Origin: Paracoccaceae bacterium | GTDB lineage: Bacteria; Pseudomonadota; Alphaproteobacteria; Rhodobacterales; Rhodobacteraceae | Assembly: GCA_026707935.1 (NCBI GenBank) | Contig: JAPOVX010000151.1 | Coordinates: forward strand, 1 to 47,980 | Direction: 5' to 3' | DNA length: 47,980 nucleotides | In this document: in pieces, positions 35,693-43,511 of the stretch | Position numbering within the stretch: position 1 is the first letter of the stretch | How the letters are laid out: every line of letters starts with the position of its first letter | Notes under the pieces: generated by a model | What the model was told of the DNA's origin: nothing | The model's database searches: none | What the model saw: the letters and a program-made list of their open reading frames with translations, nothing else | Program-made: the position numbers and the translations under genes

Positions 35693-36178
35693 ACTCTGCG
35701 CCAGCCGCTGCTTGTACAGGCGCAGGAAATCGATGTTTTCGATATTGAGAGGCGGAAAACCGCCCTCTGCGGTGAGGTTGCGGGCCAGTTGACGGAGGAA
35801 CGGAAACAGCAGCCGCGGGCATTCGACCATGAGCATCGGATGCAACTGGTCGTCAGGAATGTTCTCAATCAGGAATTGCCCGCCGTAATCGACCTCGAGC
35901 AGAAAAACGGATTCCTTGTCGCGCTTGGCCGATACCGAAAGTTTCAGGATGACTTCGAAACGGTTTTCCGCCCGCGTCTTGGCGTCGATGTTGAGGTCGA
36001 CCGAAAGTTGCTGGTCGATCTGGCCGGTGATGTATTTCTGCGCGGCAAAATTCTCGAACGAGAGATCACGAATGTACTGCGTGATCAGTTCGAAACGCGG
36101 CTGAGGAGGCGTGTCGGCGGAAGCTGCCGGCTCGACCGGGCCGGCTCCGTTGCTCTTTCCCGAGGGCTCTGTCGCCAT
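35684..36178 (-). CDS. secB: Protein-export chaperone SecB
   Basis: Tetrameric cytosolic chaperone that keeps secretory precursors unfolded and hands them to SecA. ATG 36178 gives about 164 residues starting MATEPSGKS; upstream in-frame starts add atypical residues. QYIRDLSFENFAAQ (near residue 35) is the SecB signature, followed by EVDYGGQFLIENIPDD and VECPRLLFPFLRQL. It converges on dnaQ, overlapping its 3' end by 9 bp, as in other Alphaproteobacteria. It lies downstream of fxsA. Confidence 0.95.
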   Translation of the reverse strand: MATEPSGKSNGAGPVEPAASADTPPQPRFELITQYIRDLSFENFAAQKYITGQIDQQLSVDLNIDAKTRAENRFEVILKLSVSAKRDKESVFLLEVDYGGQFLIENIPDDQLHPMLMVECPRLLFPFLRQLARNLTAEGGFPPLNIENIDFLRLYKQRLAQSSG

Positions 36179-36251
36179 CGTTGCACTCTCAGATCTTGTT
36201 TCGCGGTGTGGTACCAGCAAATGGATTCAGTGACAATTGGCGCAACGGTTC

Positions 36252-36746
36252 TCAATTCCCGCGGCCGCCGGTTCGTGATGGCCCGTCGTCACGAACGTCG
36301 GACTCGTGAATCACGTCGTACTCGGCGTCGATGATATCGTCTGACCCATTCCCTGTCCGGCTTTCGCCCGGACTCGTCGAAACAAAAACCGCGGATTCCT
36401 GAATCCGGGTGGCAATCGCGCGCGTTACCAGGACTCGTACAGCCGGTACAAGCAGCAGGAACCCGACTCCGTCAGTGAAAAATCCCGGTGTGAGAAGCAG
36501 CAGGCCCGCCACCAGAATCATCGCGCCATGGGCAATCGAATTGAGGGGGTCACCCGATCCGGCCAGGGAATTCCGCAGCTTCCCAAGTTCCGAGAGGCCT
36601 TGCGAGCGAACCAGCCATGTGCCGACAATTGCCGTCAGGATGACAGTGGCCAGGGTCGGCATGAGGCCGATTGCCTGGCCGATACTGATGAACAGTGCGA
36701 TTTCCAGCAACGGAACCGTCAGGAAAAGAAGAAATAGCCAGATCAC
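36252..36746 (-). CDS. fxsA: FxsA-family membrane protein
   Basis: 164-residue protein with three or four hydrophobic segments. IWLFLLFLTVPLLEIALFI opens it, then an amphipathic LVRSQGLSEL, and AHGAMILVAGLLLLTPGFFTD, which holds the conserved TPGF(F/L)TD motif. A polar tail contains DIIDAEYDVI, common in alphaproteobacterial members. FxsA in E. coli modulates phage exclusion; its normal cell role is unclear. It is encoded just upstream of secB on the same strand and diverges from the tim44-like gene. Confidence 0.92.
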   Translation of the reverse strand: MIWLFLLFLTVPLLEIALFISIGQAIGLMPTLATVILTAIVGTWLVRSQGLSELGKLRNSLAGSGDPLNSIAHGAMILVAGLLLLTPGFFTDGVGFLLLVPAVRVLVTRAIATRIQESAVFVSTSPGESRTGNGSDDIIDAEYDVIHESDVRDDGPSRTGGRGN

Positions 36747-36862
36747 GGAAACCTCCGGAAGTCTGTGCGAACCGGTGGACTCGAACCGGCCGGTATCTTA
36801 CATAGGTTCTGGAAAGACCGAATGCAAAGGGTCTGCGGCAACCGTTCTGAAAGGGCGAGTTC

Positions 36863-37525
36863 ATGGGTTCAGGCTATCTCCACCTACTGGTTTTGGCGGC
36901 CATTGCCCTGTTTCTCATCATGAGATTGAGAAAGACACTGGGTACGCGGGACGGATTCGAGCCTGAAATCGAAAGGAATCGGGTCGTCATCCAGCCGACG
37001 CCTCAGTCGAAATCGAGAGGTGATTCTTCTGAACTCGATCAGGATATCGCCGACCATGTCCCCCTCGACAGCCCGAGCGGCAAGGCGCTCGCGGCAATGA
37101 AGGTTGTCGAGCCCGACTTCTCCGTTTCCGAGTTCATGAATGGCGCACGTTATGCCTATGAAATCATCTTGATGGCTTTCGAGGGTGACGATCTCGACAC
37201 GCTGAAACGGCTGCTTTCGCGGGATGTCTACGCGAGTTTCGAAGCTGTCGTCCTCGACCGGCAGAAGAAGGGATATCAGGTTGAGGCGAATTTCATTGGC
37301 GTCAGGGAGGCGAAACTGGAATCGGCGACCTTCGACAAGCGGACGGAAGACGCCGAAATCACGGTCAGTTTCGTGGCGGAACTGACGTCGGTCGTACGGC
37401 TTCCCGATGGTGAAATCGTCGAAGGCGATCCCAGGACGATCAGGAAGCAGAAGAACGTCTGGACCTTTTCACGAGTCATGGGGGATGAAGACCCGAACTG
37501 GTTCCTGGTTGACACTGCCGAGTAG
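36863..37525 (+). CDS. Tim44-like domain membrane-associated protein
   Basis: 220 residues. One N-terminal membrane segment (about 5-20, LHLLVLAAIALFLIM) is followed by a polar linker and a Tim44/MRPL45-type domain (about 85-218). FMNGARYAYEIILMAFEGDD and LKRLLSRDVYASFEAVV mark the start of that domain. VTFSR-like VWTFSRVMGDEDPNWFLVDT marks its end. Alphaproteobacterial relatives (TimA) sit in the inner membrane and are thought ancestral to mitochondrial Tim44. The gene is divergent from fxsA-secB. MltA, often the next gene, is missing and an Smr gene follows after 5 bp. Confidence 0.92.
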   Translation: MGSGYLHLLVLAAIALFLIMRLRKTLGTRDGFEPEIERNRVVIQPTPQSKSRGDSSELDQDIADHVPLDSPSGKALAAMKVVEPDFSVSEFMNGARYAYEIILMAFEGDDLDTLKRLLSRDVYASFEAVVLDRQKKGYQVEANFIGVREAKLESATFDKRTEDAEITVSFVAELTSVVRLPDGEIVEGDPRTIRKQKNVWTFSRVMGDEDPNWFLVDTAE

Positions 37526-37530
37526 GATCC

Positions 37531-38271
37531 ATGGACGACGGGGGTCCGAAGGGTCTGACGGACGACGATCGGGCTTTGTGGATTTCCGAGACCCGGGATG
37601 TTGCCCGAAAAGGTGCCACGGAACCGCAACCGGCATCGAGTGAACAGAATGCCGCAAGCGCGGAGTCCGTCCGAAAGTCCGCGACGCAGGAAGGACGGAG
37701 CCGGGAGGGTCGACGAACGGCAAGGAACCTGATTTCTGCCGCCGACATGGAGGCATGGCGCGCGGAAACGGAAGATCTCCCGCCGGGCAATCCGGATAGC
37801 GGGAAAGGGTCGGGCCCGTCGCTGCCGGAAAGCAGGGACTCGCGTTCAGCCGCGAAAGGACAGCCAAAGACGCGCGGACTGCATGGTACGCCCACGCCGT
37901 TGCCGGATCGATTTGACAGGAAACTGTATGCGCGGCTGGCCAGGGGCCAGCAAAAGGTCGAAGCAACCCTGGATCTTCACGGGCTGACAGAGAAGCGGGC
38001 CGAACTCAGGTTGACCACGTTTGTTCAGACGGCGCACGGGCGCGGAGTCAGAAACCTGCTCGTCATCACCGGAAAGGGAAACAGGTCCGGCCTGGACGAA
38101 TTCAATCGACCGAAAGGAGGCGTATTGCGCCGCCGTGTTCCCGACCTGTTGTCCCGGCCGCCGCTGTCGCATCTTGTCCAGAGTTTCAGCGAGTCTCACG
38201 AGCGGCACGGGGGCAAGGGAGCCCTTTACGTACGGCTCCGCCGCCAGAGGCACGAGACCGTCCCGCCATGA
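37531..38271 (+). CDS. Smr-domain protein
   Basis: 246 residues. The first 135 are low-complexity and polar. The last 110 form a small MutS-related (Smr) domain: TLDLHGLTEKRAELRLTTF with the DLHG motif, then RNLLVITGKGNRSG with the TGKG motif, and LYVRLRRQ at the end. Smr domains nick or cleave branched nucleic acids or mRNA. ATG 37531 lies 5 bp after the Tim44-like stop, and the end overlaps tsaE by 4 nt. Confidence 0.92.
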   Translation: MDDGGPKGLTDDDRALWISETRDVARKGATEPQPASSEQNAASAESVRKSATQEGRSREGRRTARNLISAADMEAWRAETEDLPPGNPDSGKGSGPSLPESRDSRSAAKGQPKTRGLHGTPTPLPDRFDRKLYARLARGQQKVEATLDLHGLTEKRAELRLTTFVQTAHGRGVRNLLVITGKGNRSGLDEFNRPKGGVLRRRVPDLLSRPPLSHLVQSFSESHERHGGKGALYVRLRRQRHETVPP

Positions 38272-38783
38272 AGAAAATCGCGGTGGACGTTGAATCGGAG
38301 TCTTCGTGCCGGGAATTGGCGAGAAAATTCGCCCCTTGCCTGAACGCCGGGCACGTGTTGCTCCTGTCCGGCCCGCTCGGCGCGGGAAAAAGTGTTTTCT
38401 GCAGGGAACTTATCCAGTCCAGGCAGGCACTGGACGGGTTACCGGTTGAAGACGTGCCGTCTCCGACGTTCACGCTCGTGCAGACATACGAAATCGCATC
38501 CTGCAGTCTCCTGCATGGGGATTTCTATCGGGTCGACTGTGCGTCCGAGTTGGTAGAACTCGGGTTGGAGGACGCATTTCGGACCTCGGTCTGCCTGATC
38601 GAGTGGCCGGAAATCCTTGGTGACCTTTACGGAAAGGGTGGCTTGAGCCTCAGGTTTACGGTCACCGGAGATTGCAGTCGGCGAATTTCACTGGAATGGC
38701 ACGATTCCGGCTGGGACGGCATCCTTGATCGGGCCGTTTGCCACCAGCGGCATGAATTTCGCCACGAACTGGCCCGTGCCTGA
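38268..38783 (+). CDS. tsaE: tRNA t6A synthesis ATPase TsaE
   Basis: ATPase that resets the TsaB-TsaD complex during threonylcarbamoyl-adenosine formation at tRNA position 37. 171 residues. LLSGPLGAGKSVF (Walker A, 35-42), VPSPTFTLVQTYE, LLHGDFYRVD and LIEWPEI are all family marks. Start ATGA overlaps the Smr gene. It is followed by amgK-murU. Confidence 0.95.
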   Translation: MKKIAVDVESESSCRELARKFAPCLNAGHVLLLSGPLGAGKSVFCRELIQSRQALDGLPVEDVPSPTFTLVQTYEIASCSLLHGDFYRVDCASELVELGLEDAFRTSVCLIEWPEILGDLYGKGGLSLRFTVTGDCSRRISLEWHDSGWDGILDRAVCHQRHEFRHELARA

Positions 38784-39834
38784 ACCCAGGAGGGGTCAAC
38801 TGGACGCGTTCCTGTCACGGACGGGATGGGCAGAGGCGAGCGTCGAGACGCTTGGCTCCGACGCTTCCCGGCGCCGGTATCATCGGGTTTGGAGCCCGGT
38901 GACCGGACTGTCCGCCATGGTCATGGATGCGCCCCCCGAGGCAGGGGAAGACATCCGTCCTTTTGTCAGGGTCGCAGCCATGCTCAGGAGATGCGGCCTG
39001 AGTGCGCCGGAAACCTGGGAGGCCGACGAAAAGGCCGGATTCCTGTTGCTCGAGGATTTCGGAGACGCCCGGTTCGCGAGTGTCTGTTCGGGTCATCCGG
39101 AAATGGAGTTTGAACTCTACGCGGCCGCCGTCGATGCACTTGTCCGCCTGCACCGGCATTCGCCCACCGGTCTCGAGCCCTACGACCGCGAAACCTGCAC
39201 GAGCGAGTCCCGGCTGTTCACGTCCTGGTTTCTTCCTGCCGTGACAGGCCGGCCAGTCGTGGCCGGAACGGAAGACGAATTCCTGTCACTGGTTGTCAGG
39301 GCCTTCGATGAAACGTGCAGCATCCCGGAGGCCGACCGGGTGATCGTCCTTCGAGACTATCATGCCGAAAACATCATGTGGCTGAGCGACCGGGATGACG
39401 AGCACCGGGCGGGAATCCTGGACTTCCAGGACGCCGTGGCAGGCCATCCGGCATACGATCTCGTGTCACTGCTGGAGGATGCGCGAAGGGACACGTCCGA
39501 ATCCCTGCAGGAATCCGTGAAAGGCAGATATATCGGCTCGGTCTTCGGATCGCGGGAAACGGAAGCATTCCAGGAGGAGACACGAGCATTCGAAGCGGCG
39601 TACGCCGTGCTTGGCGCCCAGCGCAACCTGCGGATTCTGGGGGTGTTTTCGAGATTGTGCATTCGCGACGGAAAATTCACCTATGTCGATCTGATTCCCA
39701 GGGTCTGGGGACATCTGCAAAAGGATCTGAAACACCCGGCCCTGGCCGAACTGGCCGAGTGGATTTTGCGGGAAGTGCCGCATCCCGGGGAAGGGATCCT
39801 CTCGCGAATCCGGAAACGTGCCCATGGTTCCTGA
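38752..39834 (+). CDS. amgK: Aminoglycoside-phosphotransferase-fold sugar kinase (AmgK-like)
   Basis: About 360 residues. Phosphorylates the anomeric carbon of MurNAc/GlcNAc in peptidoglycan recycling, judged from its pairing with the MurU-like gene. Kinase motifs: LLLEDFGDARFA, VIVLRDYHAENIMWL (catalytic Asp and Asn) and ILDFQDAVAGHPAYDLVSLL (metal Asp). Start uncertain: ATG 38752 overlaps tsaE by 32 bp; GTG 38776 (VPEPRRGQ) is equally possible and would overlap by 8 bp. The stop overlaps the next gene by 11 bp. Confidence 0.9.
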   Translation: MNFATNWPVPEPRRGQLDAFLSRTGWAEASVETLGSDASRRRYHRVWSPVTGLSAMVMDAPPEAGEDIRPFVRVAAMLRRCGLSAPETWEADEKAGFLLLEDFGDARFASVCSGHPEMEFELYAAAVDALVRLHRHSPTGLEPYDRETCTSESRLFTSWFLPAVTGRPVVAGTEDEFLSLVVRAFDETCSIPEADRVIVLRDYHAENIMWLSDRDDEHRAGILDFQDAVAGHPAYDLVSLLEDARRDTSESLQESVKGRYIGSVFGSRETEAFQEETRAFEAAYAVLGAQRNLRILGVFSRLCIRDGKFTYVDLIPRVWGHLQKDLKHPALAELAEWILREVPHPGEGILSRIRKRAHGS

Positions 39835-40552
39835 CGGCATCATGGTCTTTGCCGCCGGCTTCGGGACACGAATGCGCCCGATGACCGATCGTGTGCCGAA
39901 GGCGATGATCCGGATCGCGGGGAAGCCCCTGCTCGATCATGCGCTGGATCAGGCACGTGACGCAGGGCTGTCGAAAATCGTGGTCAACGCCCACCATCTT
40001 GCCGATCAGATCGAAGCGCACGTATCGGGGATGGCGGACGTCAGGCTGGTCCGGGAGCGGCCGCGGATCCTCGACACGGGCGGAGGCCTTCGCAACGCCC
40101 TGCCGTTTCTGGGGACGGACCCGGTGTATACCATGAACTCCGATTACGTGTGGTCGGGACCGAATCCCCTCCGGCAGCTCGGCGAAGCCTGGGACCCCGC
40201 GCGAATGGACGGATTGATGCTGATGCTGCCCGCGAACCGGGCAACGGGATACCGCGGCCCGGGCGACTTGTGTCTCGCGCGGGATGGCCGGCTCGAACCG
40301 CCTGGCAGAAACGGCCAGCCGGTCATGGTTTATGCGGGCGCACAGATCATCAGGACGGAGGGGCTGACGGAAATCCGGGACGAGGCTTTTTCCGTCAGCC
40401 TGTTGTGGTCACGGATGTCGGCCAGGAATCGCCTGTTCGGGGCCGTGTACACGGGCGCCTGGGCGGAGGTCGGTCACCCGGAGGCAATGGACCTCGCCGA
40501 AGCCATGCTGGAAGAAAACCGGGTAGCAGGGGGATCGGTCGACCGTGTTTGA
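39824..40552 (+). CDS. murU: Nucleotidyltransferase, MurU-like
   Basis: 242 residues. MVFAAGFGTRMRPMTDRVPK is the nucleotidyl-transferase signature, given a few bases after ATG 39824. VNAHHLADQI and the metal-site region VYTMNSDYVW follow. MurU makes UDP-MurNAc from MurNAc-1-phosphate, bypassing de novo synthesis and giving fosfomycin tolerance in species that have it. The adjacency with an AmgK-like kinase supports that assignment over a mannose-1-phosphate guanylyltransferase. Its stop overlaps the addB start by 8 bp. Confidence 0.88.
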   Translation: MVPDGIMVFAAGFGTRMRPMTDRVPKAMIRIAGKPLLDHALDQARDAGLSKIVVNAHHLADQIEAHVSGMADVRLVRERPRILDTGGGLRNALPFLGTDPVYTMNSDYVWSGPNPLRQLGEAWDPARMDGLMLMLPANRATGYRGPGDLCLARDGRLEPPGRNGQPVMVYAGAQIIRTEGLTEIRDEAFSVSLLWSRMSARNRLFGAVYTGAWAEVGHPEAMDLAEAMLEENRVAGGSVDRV

Positions 40553-43511
40553 AGACATTGGTGGTCCCCGCGTCTACGCGGTGCCGGTTGGCTGCGACTT
40601 CACCCGCTCATTCGTTGACGGCCTGCTCCGGCGCCAGGGAACCGGTTCGCCGGAAGACCTGGCGAAAGTCGTGATCTACACCGGTTCAGTCAACAGTGCG
40701 CTCGAGCTGAGGCAATCCCTGGAATCCGGGCCCGCAATGCTCTTGCCGCGGATCCGCCCTGCCACCGCCCTGGTCAACGACGTGTCGCTGCCCGCGGATG
40801 CCTTGCCCCCTCCGATGACAACAGTCGGTGCGATGCTGGCCTTGCGGCGGCTCATCGGAGCCCTCCTCGAGCAGGAACCTGATCTGGCGCCCGGCACGGC
40901 CGGAATTGATCTTGCGGATTCACTTCTTGGGGTTTTTTCCGAACTCCAGGACGAGGGAATCGATCTGGGAAGGCTCCTGGCAGTTGAGGTCGACGACCAG
41001 TCCGGACACTGGGAACGCAGTCTGCAATTCCTCGGGATTCTGGCCGGTGTCTTTGGCGACGACGGCATGCTTGACCGTCGGTCCAGGTTCCGGGCCGCCG
41101 TCAATGCCGTGGTTGATGCCTGGACGAAACATCCCCCGGATCATCCCGTGATCATAACCGGCTCCACGGGCTTCTCCGCGCCGATGATGCATCTCATGCG
41201 CGCGGTAGCAGGGCTTCGACAGGGCGCCGTTGTCCTTCCCGGCGTCGACAGGGAGTTGTCCCTGGAGGACTGGGCTCTTCTGGAAAACCACGACGAATGC
41301 CCCGAACACCCGCAGTCGGTTCTGGCGAGATTTTGCAGGTTCGCCAGAGTATCGCCGCCGGAATTGCCGGACTGGTCGGATACACAGCCTGCCAACCCGC
41401 AACGGAACCGGCTGATATCGCTGGCGCTACGTCCGGCGCCGTTCACGGATCGTTGGATGGAGGAAAGCCCGGGCCTCATTCCCGAGCTCGACATTGCCAC
41501 GAACAGGATCGGGCTGATTCTGGCGGCAACCATGAAGGAAGAAGCGCAAGCGATTGCGGTGGCAATCCGGGAAGCCGTCGAGGCGCGCAAGCGGGTCGCA
41601 CTGGTAACCCAGAACCTCGAACTGGCAAAAAGGGTCAAGGCGGCGCTGCAGTTCTGGGAAATCGAACCTGACGACCGGATCGGTGAATCCTTGCGGCTGA
41701 CACGTGAAGGCGTGTTCCTGCGCCTTGCTCTCGAATTGTTCGATCCGCCGCTGGCTCCGCACGTACTGATGTCCGTGCTCAAGCATCCGTTGACCAACGC
41801 CGGAGACCGCGGGAATCACGTGTCATTGACGGCCTCCCTGGAGCGTTTCCTGAGACAACGACCTGCCCCGATGATCGATCACCGGAGCATCGAGCTCTGG
41901 GCTGAAGGCGGCGGAGACCGGGAAAGGCAATGGGCGGAGTGGCTTGCGGGCATGCTCCGGTTCGCCTCGGCGTGCAGTTCGGAAACTCTCGACGGCCTGA
42001 TCGGGCGGCATGTTCAGGTGGCGAACGCACTTGTTTCGGGATCTAGCCCGAATACGGCTTTGTCGAACATGGACGATGAACCCGGCGGCCCTCTCTGGGA
42101 AACCCGCGCCGGACAGGACTTGTCGGCAGTCATGTCGAGCCTGGTCAAAGAGGCAGATGTCGCCGGGACCATGGGCGTGACGGAATACAGGGCGGTTTTC
42201 CGGAAACTGACGATGGAAAGCAATCCCTACGAGCAGACGATCAACCAGAAGGACGTGGTCATCTGGGGTGCATACCAGGTTCGTGACAGGATCATGGACC
42301 TGGTCATTCTCGGCAGCCTGAACGAGGGCGTGTGGCCACCCGCGCGGAGAGGCGACGTCTGGCTCAACCGGGCGATGCGCAGGCAGATCGGACTGGGTTT
42401 GCCAGAGCGGCAGAACGGACTCGCTGCGCACGACTTTCAACAGGCGGTGGCGGCCCCCGAGATCGTCCTGTCCCGTTCGCTCAGGGACGGGGAGCAACCG
42501 ACGGTTGCTTCAAGATGGCTGATCCGGTTCCAGAATCTCGTCTCGGGCATGGGCCCGGCCGGAGAAGCGGCGATGAAGGCCATGACAGACAGGGGCGAGC
42601 GACTGATCGGGCTCGGCTGCCGGATCGGTCAGCCGGACGGGCCCGTATCGCCGGAGCCGCGACCGGAACCGGTCCCGCCAGTGAGCGTGCGGCCGACGAA
42701 ACTGAGCGTGACGGAGATCCGGACGCTCATCCAGAATCCTTACGCGATCTACGCGCGCCATGTCTTGCGGTTGCGTCCGCTTGATCTTCTCGGCCGCGAC
42801 CTGGATGCACGAGAGCGCGGAGCCGTTTTTCACCGGATCATGGAAGACTTTGTCGGCGGTCTCGCCGACGGCCGGGTCAAGCCCGAGACCGGTTCGTTCC
42901 TGAAGTGCGCCGAGCGCATTCTCGAGGACGAGGTTGCGTCGCCCGCCATGCGCATGAGCTGGTACGCACGCCTGCATCGCATTGCCGAATGGCTGATGAT
43001 CGGGGAGGCAAAGCGCAGGGAAGGAGCGGAGACACTGGGGCTTGAAGTTCCGGGTAAATGGAAATTCCCCGATTGCGAATTTGTCCTGACGGCGAGAGCC
43101 GACCGCATCGACAGGGGCGAGGACGGACAGCTAAGGATCTTCGACTACAAGTCCGGTCCGACACCGACAAGGCGTGCAATCGAACACTACGACAAGCAGC
43201 TGCAGTTGGCCGGTGGAATGGCGGCACGGGGCGGCTTCGAGGGAATTCCGGCAGCCGGGATCGCCAGGCTCGAATACATCGGCATGAGCACTGCCCAGAA
43301 AACCGAGGATGTCGAAACGGAGGACGGGCTTCTCACCGACACCTGGACGGGTCTCGTTGAACTTCTGCTCGCCTACGTGGATCCAGGGCTGGGGTATCCG
43401 GCGCGAAGCCGAATGACGGAAAGAGACTACGGTTCGGACTACGATCACCTGTCCCGTTACGGCGAGTGGAGCGAGGCGGACCCACCCGTCAAGATCGGTC
43501 TCGCGCCGTGA
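40545..43511 (+). CDS. addB: Double-strand break repair protein AddB
   Basis: 988 residues, usual for alphaproteobacterial AddB. It partners AddA in the helicase-nuclease that resects DNA ends and loads RecA. The N-terminal helicase-like region is degenerate. LVILGSLNEGVWPPARRGDVWLNR is a family hallmark near residue 585. The C-terminus carries a RecB-type nuclease: TKLSVTEIRTLIQNPYAIYA, then ARADRIDRGEDGQLRIFDYKSG with the metal Asp and catalytic Lys near 865. GTG 40545 start. Confidence 0.95.
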   Translation: MFEDIGGPRVYAVPVGCDFTRSFVDGLLRRQGTGSPEDLAKVVIYTGSVNSALELRQSLESGPAMLLPRIRPATALVNDVSLPADALPPPMTTVGAMLALRRLIGALLEQEPDLAPGTAGIDLADSLLGVFSELQDEGIDLGRLLAVEVDDQSGHWERSLQFLGILAGVFGDDGMLDRRSRFRAAVNAVVDAWTKHPPDHPVIITGSTGFSAPMMHLMRAVAGLRQGAVVLPGVDRELSLEDWALLENHDECPEHPQSVLARFCRFARVSPPELPDWSDTQPANPQRNRLISLALRPAPFTDRWMEESPGLIPELDIATNRIGLILAATMKEEAQAIAVAIREAVEARKRVALVTQNLELAKRVKAALQFWEIEPDDRIGESLRLTREGVFLRLALELFDPPLAPHVLMSVLKHPLTNAGDRGNHVSLTASLERFLRQRPAPMIDHRSIELWAEGGGDRERQWAEWLAGMLRFASACSSETLDGLIGRHVQVANALVSGSSPNTALSNMDDEPGGPLWETRAGQDLSAVMSSLVKEADVAGTMGVTEYRAVFRKLTMESNPYEQTINQKDVVIWGAYQVRDRIMDLVILGSLNEGVWPPARRGDVWLNRAMRRQIGLGLPERQNGLAAHDFQQAVAAPEIVLSRSLRDGEQPTVASRWLIRFQNLVSGMGPAGEAAMKAMTDRGERLIGLGCRIGQPDGPVSPEPRPEPVPPVSVRPTKLSVTEIRTLIQNPYAIYARHVLRLRPLDLLGRDLDARERGAVFHRIMEDFVGGLADGRVKPETGSFLKCAERILEDEVASPAMRMSWYARLHRIAEWLMIGEAKRREGAETLGLEVPGKWKFPDCEFVLTARADRIDRGEDGQLRIFDYKSGPTPTRRAIEHYDKQLQLAGGMAARGGFEGIPAAGIARLEYIGMSTAQKTEDVETEDGLLTDTWTGLVELLLAYVDPGLGYPARSRMTERDYGSDYDHLSRYGEWSEADPPVKIGLAP

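Noticed and set aside
36765..36790. tRNA T-loop-like sequence GGTTCGAGTCC on the minus strand
   Set aside because: The flanking bases do not pair as a T-stem beyond two pairs, and no anticodon or acceptor stem can be built.
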